Source: Hevea brasiliensis
Taxonomy: Eukaryota > Streptophyta > Magnoliopsida > Malpighiales > Euphorbiaceae
Reading direction: 5' to 3'
DNA: 64,000 bases
Assembly (NCBI RefSeq): GCF_030052815.1
Contig: NC_079493.1
Location: forward strand, 120,367,132 to 120,431,131
The position numbers were made by a program, and so were the translations under genes. Under the pieces are notes generated by a model that saw only the letters and a list, made by a program, of their open reading frames with translations, was not told the DNA's origin and did no database searches. Position 1 is the first letter of the stretch. Every line of letters begins with the position of its first letter. Positions 38,048-49,323 of this stretch are shown here, one piece after another.

Positions 38048-41000
38048 TGTGACGCCCCTTACCCGTCTACCGCATAGCCGAGCAAGAAGTGCTACATTCG
38101 GTGCCGGAGCACCCTATCTTGTTTTATCATATCTATTGTAAACTTTTGATGTCATTTAAAACATGTATTCTATGAGTAGAAATTTTTTTTTTATATATAT
38201 ATATATATCTTATTTCTGTGGAGACCCGGACAGAGCCTCCCTTATTTTATTAGCATCTGGCGGATTCCACTAATCACCTGTTAACATGTTCATATTCATT
38301 TTACACATTTCCATATCATATTCTCATGTATCATATCATTTACAATTATTTATGAGATCTCAAAATGAAGTATTATCTATTGCATTCATATAGAAATTCA
38401 TAGATAATAAATTACAAGTTTTCATTTCAATCTCAAAGTTTAATTACAAGTCCAAAATGAAATACATCATAAACTAGTAATTACATCAAGACTAAACATA
38501 ATGAACCAAAATACTAGTCTATACATGGGCCCTACCAAAATACAACAGACCGGTGAGGTGACTCTGGACAATGGCAGATCTGATCAAAGCTCTGTCAGTG
38601 TACTCTTCAGTCTTCTTCTTTGCTGCGTCTTTGCGGTTGATCTCCAGTACCTACGCGATGGAAAACCAACGCGCTAAGCATAACGCTTAGTGGTGCATAA
38701 TTTATAATAACAATAATTTAATAATTTGAAATAATATATGCAACTCATAATTTCTGGGTATTTTACATTTTTATTGCTCTTTGGAAATAATTAACATTAT
38801 TGGGATCTTTTACGATTACTTATTGTATTTTAAGTCTTAATTATTTTTTTTTTCAGTGCCCAAGAAAACCTATAACAAATTATAAAAGCTGGATGTACGG
38901 GTGTATACTGGTTAGACAGCCATATGTCTATCCAAAGATATCGTCACATCGGGCACGAGGCGGTTGTCGGGCACAAGGCCCATTGTCGGGCTTGTAAAGC
39001 CAGAAATAAAGTAGGCATATAGCCTGTAGAACAATCATACCAGACATATATTGTCAGTTCATGATTTTCTCGGTAGGCAGTACTGCTATCTGTAGTCCCT
39101 AATTGGTATACCAATTTATCCAACTAAATAAATAAGTCTAGGTATACTATGGGCAATTAAATATTTTTAATTAATTTAGCACTATTCACTATTACTATTA
39201 TCTAGTACTGTTCATTGGTACCATAAATTTCATATTAATAGGACATTAGTCCTAATTTACATATTCATATCATTTTTAATATTAAATTTTCCTTATGAGT
39301 ATTTTAATTATCCTAAATAGCATTTTTCCCATGAACCTTTCTTTAGGTTCATGTTGATGTGTTATCCTTATCTAGGAATTTGACTAGGTTGGGATGTCTA
39401 TTTAGTCACAATTCCTTCATAACAATCGCTCCTCTATGTTTAAACTTGAATTTCAGTTTTTGAATCACTGAGTTTGGGGTTATAGAACTCAAGTTATGGT
39501 CAAAATACCAAAGGAATAGTATTTTGGGACATTTTCTGGGTTGGCAGTTTCAGTGACCCAACTTGTGCTAACAATTTGAATTGGTTAAAGGCAAAACTGG
39601 GTTAAGTGGTCTTCATGAAAAGTGTAGCCCTATGTCTAAACTTTCCATGGTTAAAATTTTAGGTCATTTGGACCAGTATAGAGTGTTATGACCAAATGAA
39701 CACGTACTGTTCATTTGGTCATTTTCTGGGTTGGCAGTTTCAGTGACCCAAATTGTGCTAACAATTTGAATTGGTTAAAGGCAAAACTGGGTTAAGTGGT
39801 CTTCATGAAAAGTGTAGCCCTATGTCTAAACTTTCCATGGTTAAAATTTTAGGTCATTTGGACCAGTATAGAGAGAGTTATGACCAAATGAACACGTACT
39901 GTTCATTTGGTCATTTTCTGGGTTGGGTTGCAGGAAATCCGAATTTGGGCAGTATTTAGGTCAAGTTTTGGACAGAATTTGGGCATGGTTTCTTCATGGA
40001 AAATGGGCTATTTTGGGTCTAGTTTCACCTCCAATTGGCCTCATACCAATTGGGGTCACACAATTTTATTTATGGCCTAAAATGTACACTGCCCTCAACA
40101 AACACAACCTGCAGAAAATTGACACTTCCAAAACTCAACCTCCTCCAACTTCCTTACTTCAATTTGCATGCAATACACTTCTATAAGCAACAATCTCATC
40201 CCAATAGATCAATTTCAACATTTTACACAAAGTCCTCAACATTTACACAAACCCTAGTTTTCAAAGTTTCAAATTTACACAAACACTACACAATCAAACA
40301 CCCAAACATTTCAACTAATTACACATTCTCATAGAACCATTTTCCATCACTTAAAAGCAATAAATTTCAAGTTCCATGGCTGCCAAAAATTCAAGGGTTC
40401 TTTCCTCTAGATTTTCTTTTTGTTTTAATGGTATTTATGCTTAGCTAAACATGCTTTTCATGTTTAATAAAGAGAAGAAGAGGGATTAGTGCACTAACCT
40501 CTTGTGACCCACTTCAAACTTTAATCTTTCTTCTTCTTATGGGTATCTAAAGCTTCCTTATGGTGTGGGCTAAATTTTTTGTGAAGGGGTCTATGGGTTT
40601 TGGTGAGTGAAAGCTTGGGAAATCAAGCTTTAAGCTTGATAACAATGGTAGAGAGGGAGAGAGCAAGGGAACGGCAAGGAGAAAGAGAGAAGAGGAAGAA
40701 GAATGGTTGGTGGGGTTTTGTCTTCTTGTGTCTATTTATATACATTTATGTGTACTTTATTTTTTTTTAATTTCATAAATCTATTTCCTTTCTTTTCTTT
40801 TCTTTCCTTTTCTTTTCTTTCCTTTTCTTTTCTTTTCTTCTTCTTTCTCTTCTCATTTTTCAAATTCAAATTCATAAAATTAATTTATGTTAATTATTCT
40901 ATTTCCAAATTTTAATTTGACATTTAAGTCAAAATTCACCTCTAGGGGTGAAATGACCAAAATGCCTTTCATGGTGCACATCGGATTATTTTTATTTTAT

Positions 41001-41200
41001 TTTTTTTATACCAATTAATAAATTCTTTAAATTTTATTTTATTTCTCAAAATTTTTCCTATATTTTTTTTTTATATTTATTTCTTTAATTTATGCCTCCT
41101 CACTATAGTTTAGGTGTAGTTCTAGACATTTTGACTGTCCGAACAGATATGAGTCGTCGAACGATGGGGTATCTGGACTACCTATGGTGAGGGCGTTACA
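38048..41200 (-). repeat. 3' LTR of the chromovirus
   Basis: TGTGACGCCCCTTACC to GAGGGCGTTACA on the plus strand, 3153 bp. It has about 190-bp internal tandem units (39531-39912) and a C/T-rich tract (40787-40855). The polypurine tract AGAGGGGAAGAAT is next to it at 41201-41213 on the minus strand. Confidence 0.93.
39531..39912. repeat. About 190-bp tandem duplication inside the chromoviral LTR
   Basis: Two units starting CATTTTCTGGGTTGGCAG (about 39531 and 39720) plus a partial third at about 39912. Each contains GACCAAATGAACACGTACTG. The same duplication occurs in the 5' LTR (about 47645-48030) and in the old host LTR (about 50360-50740), so it belongs to the family. Confidence 0.85.
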
Positions 41201-41211
41201 ATTCTTCCCCT

Positions 41212-42254
41212 CTAATAGAAATTTCGTCCTCGAAATTTACCTAATGTGAAGAGCTGAGGGAACTGCTGCCTCATCGTCTCCTCGCTCTCCCATGTCGCTT
41301 CTTCCGTGTTGTGGTGTCTCCACAAGACTTTCACTAGTGGGATCCTCTTATTTCTGAGTTCTTTCACTTCCCGTGCCAAGATTCTAACTGGTTCTTCTTC
41401 ATATGTCAAATCAGGTTGCACAATTATCTCCTCTGCTGAAATGACATGTGAAGGATCTGATCTGTATCTCCTGAGCATCGACACATGGAATACTCTGTGG
41501 ATCTTGTCCATTTCGGTGGTAAAGCTAGCACAGTAGGCTCTTTGGACCCACACGCTCAATGACATCGTATGGACCAATAAACCTAGGGCTCAACTTACCC
41601 TTTTTACCAAATCTTAGCACTTTTTTCCAAGGTGATACCTTTAGAAACACCTTCTTGCCAACCTCATACTCTATATCCTTTCTCCTCAGGTCGGCATATG
41701 ACTTCTGTCTGTCCAAGGCGACCTTCAAATTGTCTCTGATGAGTTTTACTTTTTCCTCTGTCTGTCTCACTAAATCTGGGCCCACTATTTTCTCCTCACC
41801 CATTTCTGTCCAGCATAAGGGAGTTCTACATCTCCTCCCATACAATGCTTCATATGGAGCCATTTTTATACTGGCTTGGTAGCTGTTGTTGTAAGCAAAC
41901 TCTACCAAAGGAAGATACTTCTCCCAACTTCCTTCAAAATCAATGATGCAGCTTCTCAACATATCCTCCAATACCTATTATGTGATTCATGTCATTTTTA
42001 GTAGTCTTTTATCATTTATAATAATTTACTAGGTTCTAAGGGTTACCTGAATCACCCGTTCTGACTGTCCATCCGTCTGTGGATGAAAAGCCGTACTGAA
42101 GTGTAGTCGAGTGCCTAAAGACTCCTGTAGCCTCTTCCAAAACCTCGAAGTAAATCTCAGGTCTCGATCAGATATGATCGATGTTGGCACTCCATGTAGT
42201 CGAACTATCTCATCTATGTAAATTTACGCAAATCTCTCTAATGAGTATTTGGTT
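41212..42254 (-). pseudogene. Chromovirus integrase core, C-terminus and chromodomain
   Basis: From 42254 the frame gives [20 protein letters not shown] (second catalytic Asp) and [14 protein letters not shown] (catalytic Glu). A 72-nt GT-AG insertion follows (41975-42046), then VLEDMLRSCIIDFEGSWEKY and YNNSYQASIKMAPYEALYGR (41974-41525). The last frame (41577-41212) holds a chromodomain, REVKELRNKRIPLVKVLWR then EEATWESEETM. A Gln-to-stop change (TTTGCGTAA) and frame changes break the reading frame. Chromodomains direct insertion to heterochromatin. Confidence 0.88.
41975..42046 (-). other. Possible spliceosomal intron in chromoviral integrase
   Basis: 72 nt, starting GTAACC after CAG and ending ATAATAG before GTATTGGAG. 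It is AT-rich with an in-frame TAG. Removing it joins RVIQ directly to VLEDML, the continuous sequence expected in this protein family. Confidence 0.5.
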
Positions 42255-43223
42255 CTAGCGGTAGGAAATGAGTGACTTGGTCAATCTATCCACAATCACC
42301 CATATAGTATCATGCTTCCTCTGTGTCAATGGTAGCCCAGTCACAAAATCCATGGTAATGCGGTCCCATTTCCATTCTGGTATGGATATAGGTTGCAACA
42401 ACCCTGATGGAACCTGATGCTCAGCCTTAACCTGTTGGCATGTCAAACATCTAGTCACAAAATCACCAATCTCTTTCTTCATTCTAGGCCACCAATAATG
42501 TGTTTTCAGGTCTTGGTACATCTTGGTACTTCCTGGGTGCATAGCATGGAAGCTACTGTGTGCCTCTTTTAAGATATTCTTCTTCAGTTCCTCATCTCTT
42601 GGTACACATATTCTGCCTTTATAGTATAGGCGCCCATCTCCTTTCAACTCATAATCAGTCTCCTTCCCCTCTTGAGTTCTGCCCATAACAGTTAGCAACT
42701 TTTCATCCCTTAACTGTGCCTCTTGTATTTGCTGTAACAAACTTGGCTTTACACACAACTCAGCCAAAAGTACCCCATCCTGTGCTAAAGACAGTCGAGC
42801 ATTCAATGCTCTCAAAGCCATCATGGACTTCCTGCTTAGGGCGTCAGCCACTATATTTGCTTTCCCAGGATGGTAGTCGATCACACAGTCATAGTCTTTA
42901 AGGAATTCAATCCATCTCCTCTGTCTCAGATTGAGTTCCTTCTGAGTTGGCAAGTACTTTAGACTCTTGTGATCAGTGTAGATGTAACACTTCTCACCAT
43001 ATAGGTAATGCCTCCATATCTTCAATGCAAATATTATTGCCGCTAATTCTAGATCATGAGTTGGGTAGTTCTTTTCATGTGGCCTTAGCTGTCTAGAAGC
43101 ATAGGCAACTACTTTCCCTTCCTGCATTAGAACACACCCAAGCCCATTGTGAGAGGCATCACTATAGATCACATAGTCTTTCTCTGACTCTGGCTGTGTC
43201 AACACTGGAGCTTCTGTAAGCAT
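42255..43223 (-). CDS. Chromovirus RNase H and integrase N-terminus
   Basis: 322 codons. RNase [58 protein letters not shown]. Integrase: zinc-finger region ([30 protein letters not shown]) and the first catalytic Asp in [13 protein letters not shown]. The frame ends abnormally at LTKSLISYR* through an indel, where relatives have LTKSAHFLP. Confidence 0.88.
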   Translation of the reverse strand: MLTEAPVLTQPESEKDYVIYSDASHNGLGCVLMQEGKVVAYASRQLRPHEKNYPTHDLELAAIIFALKIWRHYLYGEKCYIYTDHKSLKYLPTQKELNLRQRRWIEFLKDYDCVIDYHPGKANIVADALSRKSMMALRALNARLSLAQDGVLLAELCVKPSLLQQIQEAQLRDEKLLTVMGRTQEGKETDYELKGDGRLYYKGRICVPRDEELKKNILKEAHSSFHAMHPGSTKMYQDLKTHYWWPRMKKEIGDFVTRCLTCQQVKAEHQVPSGLLQPISIPEWKWDRITMDFVTGLPLTQRKHDTIWVIVDRLTKSLISYR

Positions 43224-43855
43224 AGCCTTCAGCTTCTCAAAACTAGTTTGACATTTTTCATTCCAGTCAAACTTTGCATTCTTATGCAGTAACTTAGTCG
43301 ATGAATGCTATAAGGAAAATCCTTCACAAATCTCTGTAGTATCCATTAACCCCAAAAAGCTTACGACTTACATTTTTGGGAGGCTTCCATTCAACTATTG
43401 CTTCAATCTTCCTTGGATCTACCACGATTCCATCTGCGACACAATGTGTCCAAGAAAGGATATCTCATCCAACCGAAGTCACACTTGGATAACTTGGCAT
43501 ACAACTGTTTTTCCCGCAATGTCTGTAGTACTACTCTTAGGTGTTCATCATGCTCTTCCGGTTCTTAGAATACACCAAGATATCATCTATAAAGACCACA
43601 ACAAACCGATCCAAGTAGGGATGAAAGATGCGGTTCATTAGGTCCATGAAATTTCTTTGGTGCATTTGTTAGCCCAAATGGCATCACTAGGAACTCATAG
43701 TGTCCATACCGGTCTGAAAGCGATTTAGGAACATCTGTCTCCTTCACTCTCAGCTGGTGATAGCCGATCCGAGATCTATCTTGGAGAATACTCAGCTCCT
43801 CAATTGATCAAATAGGTCATCTACCTAGGTAAAGGGTATTTGTTTTTCAGTCACC
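43224..43855 (-). pseudogene. Chromovirus reverse transcriptase, degenerate
   Basis: Several frames must be joined to read it. Recognisable pieces are [14 protein letters not shown] (about 43700-43650), the active-site region [14 protein letters not shown] (about 43605-43565) and [11 protein letters not shown] (about 43295-43265). The FIDD catalytic pair is present, but multiple indels and stops prevent expression. Confidence 0.85.
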
Positions 43856-46033
43856 TTATTCAAATTGCCGGTAGTCTATACATAGCCGAAGGGTACCATC
43901 CTTCTTCTTCACAAATAGCACTGGTGCTCCCCAGGGTGACACACTAGGGCGTATGAAGCCCTTGTCTAGTAGCTCCTGTAACTGAACTTTCAACTCTCTC
44001 AGTTCAGTAGGTGCCATCCTATATGGAGCAATGGACATTGGTGCAGTACCCGGCATAACCTCTATAGCAAACTCCACTTCTCTATTGGGTGGCAAACCCG
44101 GCAACTCTTCCGGAAACACATCTGGAAAATCACATCTGATGGAGATCTCCTCCATGCTTGGGCTAGTCATCCTGGAATCAACCACATGTGCTAAGAAAGC
44201 CGCACAGCCCTTTCTTATCAATCTTCTGGCTGTTGTGGCTGATATGATGGTGGAAAGACAACCCGTTCCTTCACCCACAACTGTAATCACATCCCCATCT
44301 ACTGTCTGTAGTGACATCCTCTTTAGCCGACAATCTACCATCGCCTGATGACGTGATAACCAGTCCATACCTAATATCACATCGAACTCATGGAACGGTA
44401 GCTCAATCAAGTCAGCTAAAAACTCATACCCTTGTGTTTTCAGAGGACAACCCTTGTAGACCTTTTTCACCATGACACTATGGCCTAAAGGGTTTGTGAC
44501 TTGTATGTCCTCCTCTAGCTCCTCTACTTGTACCCCTCTATCAATTGGTGGTGTGATGCACACATATGAATGTGTGGAACCCGGATCAATCAATGCACAT
44601 ACTAGCAGGTCATAAAAAGAAAATGTACCTCTAATGACATCAGCTGGCTCTGGCTCATCTCGAGCTCTCATGGCATAAGCACGAGGTGCTACCCTAATCT
44701 CCTGCCTCTGGACTGTCTCTGCAGTAGGCCTCTGTGATGTGCCAGCTATATCAGGCCTCACAGGTCTCCTACCCCTCTGTGCTGCTGGGGCAGACCTCTC
44801 CATCTGAGGTGGAGCAGTGGGAGCACTAGTGTTCCTCTGTGGACAATCCTTCAGGAAGTGATCCGTAGACCCACATCTGAAACATCCACCTGTCAACAAT
44901 CTGCACTCTCCTCTGTGGGGTCTACCACAATGTACACAAGCAGGTGGCGGGGCTGATCCCCGTGTAGCTGCACCTGGTGAACTACCCACTGATGCACCAG
45001 ATTGTCCTCCTCCTCTCCTTGGAGCAAACCGAGACTTCTGTTTCTTGCCCCGACCTTGAGTCTGACCCTGAGACTCCTTGGATCTCTTACTACCCGTGTC
45101 TGCTGAACCGGACTGACCAGACCCAGAACCCCTCTTGCGTTGCCTATCCTTTCTGGACTGCTCTTCATTTCTGACTCTCTCCACATCAAGGGCTGATGCT
45201 ATCAACAGAGAGAAATCTGTGAAGTGGTGGGATGTCACTATTAACCTGATGTTGTCATTCAGTCCGTCCTCAAATCTTCTGCATTTATGAACCTCTGTCG
45301 GCATCAACTCCAATGCATATTCGCTAAGTCTCACGAATTCTCGCTCATATTCGGAGACTGTCAGCTGCCTCTGTCTTAGTGCCAGGAATTCTCTTCTTCT
45401 GGCCTCCAAGTACACATGACTGATGTATTTCTTTTTAAATTCAGCCAGAAAGAACTCCCAGGTGATCTGTACAGGCTGTACTACTCTAGATACTGTCACC
45501 CACCATCTATATGCATCCTCCTGTAGTAGTGACAGAGCACACTCCAACCGCTGCTCTGGGGTGCAGTGCAACTGCTGCAATACCCTCTCTGTCCTCTCCA
45601 GCCAATACTCTGCTGCGGCTGGATCATCATCCCTCTTACCTCTGAAATCAATTGCCCCATACTTTCGCAGTCTCTCTAGTGGAGATCTGTGTATAGGTTG
45701 CGGCTGTGGGGGTGGAGGTGGCTGTACAGGTGGTGGTGGTGGTGGTGGCTGTGGCTGTGGCTGTGGAGGTGGAGGTGGCTGTGGCTGTGGCTGTGGAGGT
45801 GGAGGTGGCTGTGGCTGTGGAGGTGGAGGTGGCTGTGGCTGGGGAATGGCTCCGGCGAACTGACGAAACAGCTGTGTCATCTGTTCATAGAAGGCCTGTT
45901 GTGCCCTACTCACAGTACCTCGAGATGACTCTGCTCTACTACCACTTCTCCCCCGACTAGGAGCAGGTGCGCGACTCTCTACTTCCTCCTCTACCGGTCT
46001 CGGAGGTCCGTGCTCTGAAGGATCAGATGCCAT
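43856..46033 (-). CDS. Chromovirus gag-protease-RT N-terminus
   Basis: 725 codons from ATG at 46033. Order: acidic/basic N-terminus, a Pro/Gln repeat (about residues 63-113), retrotransposon gag domain ([27 protein letters not shown]), CCHC knuckle [14 protein letters not shown], protease with [12 protein letters not shown] (DPG in place of DSG/DTG), and the start of reverse transcriptase ([34 protein letters not shown]). An extra T after CGGCAA gives RQFE* in place of RQLNKVT and ends the frame. Gag and protease look intact. Confidence 0.9.
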   Translation of the reverse strand: MASDPSEHGPPRPVEEEVESRAPAPSRGRSGSRAESSRGTVSRAQQAFYEQMTQLFRQFAGAIPQPQPPPPPQPQPPPPPQPQPQPPPPPQPQPQPPPPPPPVQPPPPPQPQPIHRSPLERLRKYGAIDFRGKRDDDPAAAEYWLERTERVLQQLHCTPEQRLECALSLLQEDAYRWWVTVSRVVQPVQITWEFFLAEFKKKYISHVYLEARRREFLALRQRQLTVSEYEREFVRLSEYALELMPTEVHKCRRFEDGLNDNIRLIVTSHHFTDFSLLIASALDVERVRNEEQSRKDRQRKRGSGSGQSGSADTGSKRSKESQGQTQGRGKKQKSRFAPRRGGGQSGASVGSSPGAATRGSAPPPACVHCGRPHRGECRLLTGGCFRCGSTDHFLKDCPQRNTSAPTAPPQMERSAPAAQRGRRPVRPDIAGTSQRPTAETVQRQEIRVAPRAYAMRARDEPEPADVIRGTFSFYDLLVCALIDPGSTHSYVCITPPIDRGVQVEELEEDIQVTNPLGHSVMVKKVYKGCPLKTQGYEFLADLIELPFHEFDVILGMDWLSRHQAMVDCRLKRMSLQTVDGDVITVVGEGTGCLSTIISATTARRLIRKGCAAFLAHVVDSRMTSPSMEEISIRCDFPDVFPEELPGLPPNREVEFAIEVMPGTAPMSIAPYRMAPTELRELKVQLQELLDKGFIRPSVSPWGAPVLFVKKKDGTLRLCIDYRQFE
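45700..45846 (-). repeat. Pro/Gln-coding minisatellite in chromoviral gag
   Basis: Repeats of GGTGGAGGTGGCTGTGGCTG on the plus strand, coding for PQPQPPPPP units on the minus strand. Opposite-strand Gly/Cys and Trp/Leu ORFs here are artefacts. Confidence 0.85.
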
Positions 46034-46174
46034 CGATCCTATAAAACAGACAAAGAACAGATCTGCATTAGTGTCACCTCGACTCTATTTAAAGGCCCAT
46101 GCAAGTGATGCAACTATTTCTTTCTATCTATTTAGGTCTAGGACCGCCTAAACCTCTGCTCTGATACCACTAAA

Positions 46175-49100
46175 TGTGACGCCCCTTACCCGTCTACCGC
46201 ATAGCCGAGCAAGAAGTGCCACATTCGGTGCCGGAGCACCCTATCTTGTTTTATCATATCTATTGTAAACTTTTGATGTCATTTAAAACATGTATTCTAT
46301 GAGTAGAAATTTTTTTTTTTTTTTATATATATCTTATTTCTGTGGAGACCCGGACAGAGCCTCCCTTATTTTATTAGCATCTGGCGGATTCCACTAATCA
46401 CCTGTTAACATGTTCATATTCATTTTACACATTTCCATATCATATTCTCATGTATCATATCATTTACAATTATTTATGAGATCTCAAAATGAAGTATTAT
46501 CTATTGCATTCATATAGAAATTCATAGATAATAAATTACAAGTTTTCATTTCAATCTCAAAGTTTAATTACAAGTCCAAAATGAAATACATCATAAACTA
46601 GTAATTACATCAAGACTAAACATAATGAACCAAAATACTAGTCTATACATGGGCCCTACCAAAATACAACAGACCGGTGAGGTGACTCTGGACAATGGCA
46701 GATCTGATCAAAGCTCTGTCAGTGTACTCTTCAGTCTTCTTCTTTGCGGCTTCGCTGCATGTTGATCTCGGTACCTCGCGATGGAAAACCAACGCGCTAA
46801 GCATAACGCTTAGTGGTGCATAATTTATAATAACAATAATTTAATAATTTGAAATAATATATGCAACTCATAATTTCTGGGTATTTTACATTTTTATTGC
46901 TCTTTGGAAATAATTAACATTATTGGGATCTTTTACGATTACTTATTGTATTTTAAGTCTTAATTATTTTTTTTGATTGCCCAAGAAAACCTATAACAAA
47001 TTATAAAAGCTGGATGTGCGGTGTATCTTTGGTTAGACGACCATATGTCTATCAAAGATTATACGTCACATCGCACGAGGCGGTATCGGGCACAAGGCCA
47101 TTGTCGGAGCTTGTAAAGCGAGAAATAAAGTAGGCATATAGCCTGTAGAACAATTATACGGACATATATTGTCGGTTCATGATTTTCTCGGTGGCGATCT
47201 TGCTATCTGTAGTCCCTAATTGGTATACCAATTTATCCAACTAAATAAATAAGTCTAGGTATACTATGGGCAATTAAATATTTTTAATTAATTTAGCACT
47301 ATTCACTATTACTATTATCTAGTACTGTTCATTGGTACCATAAATTTCATATTAATAGGACATTAGTCCTAATTTACATATTCATATCATTTTTAATATT
47401 AAATTTTCCTTATGAGTATTTTAATTATCCTAAATAGCATTTTTCCCATGAACCTTTCTTTAGGTTCATGTTGATGTGTTATCCTTATCTAGGAATTTGA
47501 CTAGGTTGGGATGTCTATTTAGTCACAATTCCTTCATAACAATCGCTCCTCTATGTTTAAACTTGAATTTCAGTTTTTGAATCACTGAGTTTGGGGTTAT
47601 AGAACTCAAGTTATGGTCAAAATACCAAAGGAATAGTATTTTGGGACATTTTCTGGGTTGGCAGTTTCAGTGACCCAACTTGTGCTGACAATTTGAATTG
47701 GTTAAAGGCAAAACTGGGTTAAGTGGTCTTCATGAAAAATGTAGCCCTATGTCTAAACTTTCCATGGTTAAAATTTTAGGTCATTTGGACCAGTATAGAG
47801 AGAGTTATGACCAAATGAACACGTACTGTTCATTTGGTCATTTTCTGGGTTGGCAGTTTCAGTGACCCAAATTGTGCTAACAATTTGAATTGGTTAAAGG
47901 CAAAACTGGGTTAAGTGGTCTTCATGAAAAGTGTAGCCCTATGTCTAAACTTTCCATGGTTAAAATTTTAGGTCATTTGGACCACTATAGAGAGTGTTAT
48001 GACCAAATGAACACGTACTGTTCATTTGGTCATTTTCTGGGTTGGGTTGCAGGGAAATCCGAATTTGGGCAGTATTTAGGTCAAGTTTTGGACAGAATTT
48101 GGGCATGGTTTCTTCATGGAAAATGGGCTATTTTGGGTCTAGTTTCACCTCCAATTGGCCTCATACCAATTGGGGTCACACAATTTTATTTATGGCCTAA
48201 AATGTACACTGCCCTCAACAAACACAACCTGCAGAAAATTGACACTTCCAAAACTCAACCTCCTCCAACTTCCTTACTTCAATTTGCATGCAATACACTT
48301 CTATAAGCAACAATCTCATCCCAATAGATCAATTTCAACATTTTACACAAAGTCCTCAACATTTACACAAACCCTAGTTTTCAAAGTTTCAAATTTACAC
48401 AAACACTACACAATCAAACACCCAAACATTTCAACTAATTACACATTCTCATAGAACCATTTTCCATCACTTAAAAGCAATAAATTTCAAGTTCCATGGC
48501 TGCCAAAAATTCAAGGGTTCTTTCCTCTAGATTTTCTTTTTGTTTTAATGGTATTTATGCTTAGCTAAACATGCTTTTCATGTTTAATAAAGAGAAGAAG
48601 AGGGATTAGTGCACTAACCTCTTGTGACCCACTTCAAACTTTAATCTTTCTTCTTCTTATGGGTATCTAAAGCTTCCTTATGGTGTGGGCTAAATTTTTT
48701 GTGAAGGGGTCTATGGGTTTTGGTGAGTGAAAGCTTGGGAAATCAAGCTTTAAGCTTGATAACAATGGTAGAGAGGGAGAGAGCAAGGGAACGGCAAGGA
48801 GAAAGAGAGAAGAGGAAGAAGAATGGTTGGTGGGGTTTTGTCTTCTTGTGTCTATTTATATACATTTATGTGTACTTTATTTTTTTTTTTAATTTCATAA
48901 ATCTATTTCCTTTCTTTTCTTTTCTTTCCTTTTCTTTTCTTTCCTTTTCTTTTCTTTTCTTCTTCTTTCTCTTCTCATTTTTCAAATTCAAATTCATAAA
49001 ATTAATTTATGTTAATTATTCTATTTCAAATTTTAATTTGACATTTAAGTCAAAATTCACCTCTAGGGGTGAAATGACCAAAATGCCTTTCATGGTGCAC

Positions 49101-49323
49101 ATCGGATTATTTTTATTTTATTTTTTTTTATACCAATTAATAAATTCTTTAAATTTTATTTTATTTCTCAAAATTTTTCCTATATTTTTTTTTAATATTT
49201 ATTTCATTAATTTATGCCTCCTCACTATAGTTTAGGAGTAGTTCCAGACATTTTGACTGTCCGAACAGATATGAGTCGTCGGAACAGTAAATTGTACGGA
49301 CTACCTATGGTGAGGGCGTTACA
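46175..49323 (-). repeat. 5' LTR of the chromovirus
   Basis: 3149 bp, same termini. Very similar to the 3' LTR except a cluster of substitutions and indels at about 46745-47215. Internal tandem units are at about 47645-48030. The PBS region TTTAGTGGTATCAGAGC (initiator tRNA-Met) follows on the minus strand at 46158-46174. Confidence 0.93.

Larger units (their letters stand above)
38048..49323 (-). mobile_element. Tekay/Del-type chromovirus (Ty3/gypsy), nested
   Basis: 11,276 bp on the minus strand, flanked by TSD ACCAT (38043-38047 and 49324-49328). It has 3.15-kb LTRs, an initiator-Met PBS, gag, protease, RT, RNase H, integrase and a C-terminal chromodomain. Chromodomain and order identify a chromovirus; sequence style fits Tekay/Del. 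RT and parts of integrase carry frameshifts and stops, so it is not autonomous now. The insertion lies within, and antisense to, an LTR of the same family. It contains a possible 72-nt intron in integrase. Confidence 0.93.

Noticed and set aside
45423..45960. Gly/Cys-, Trp/Leu- and Val/Ala-rich plus-strand ORFs
   Set aside because: Antisense shadows of the Pro/Gln repeat in chromoviral gag.
48720..49235. 171-aa ORF in the chromoviral 5' LTR (and partial copies at 40703-40915)
   Set aside because: Phe/Lys-rich translation of C/T-rich LTR sequence; the frame is not kept in the other LTR.
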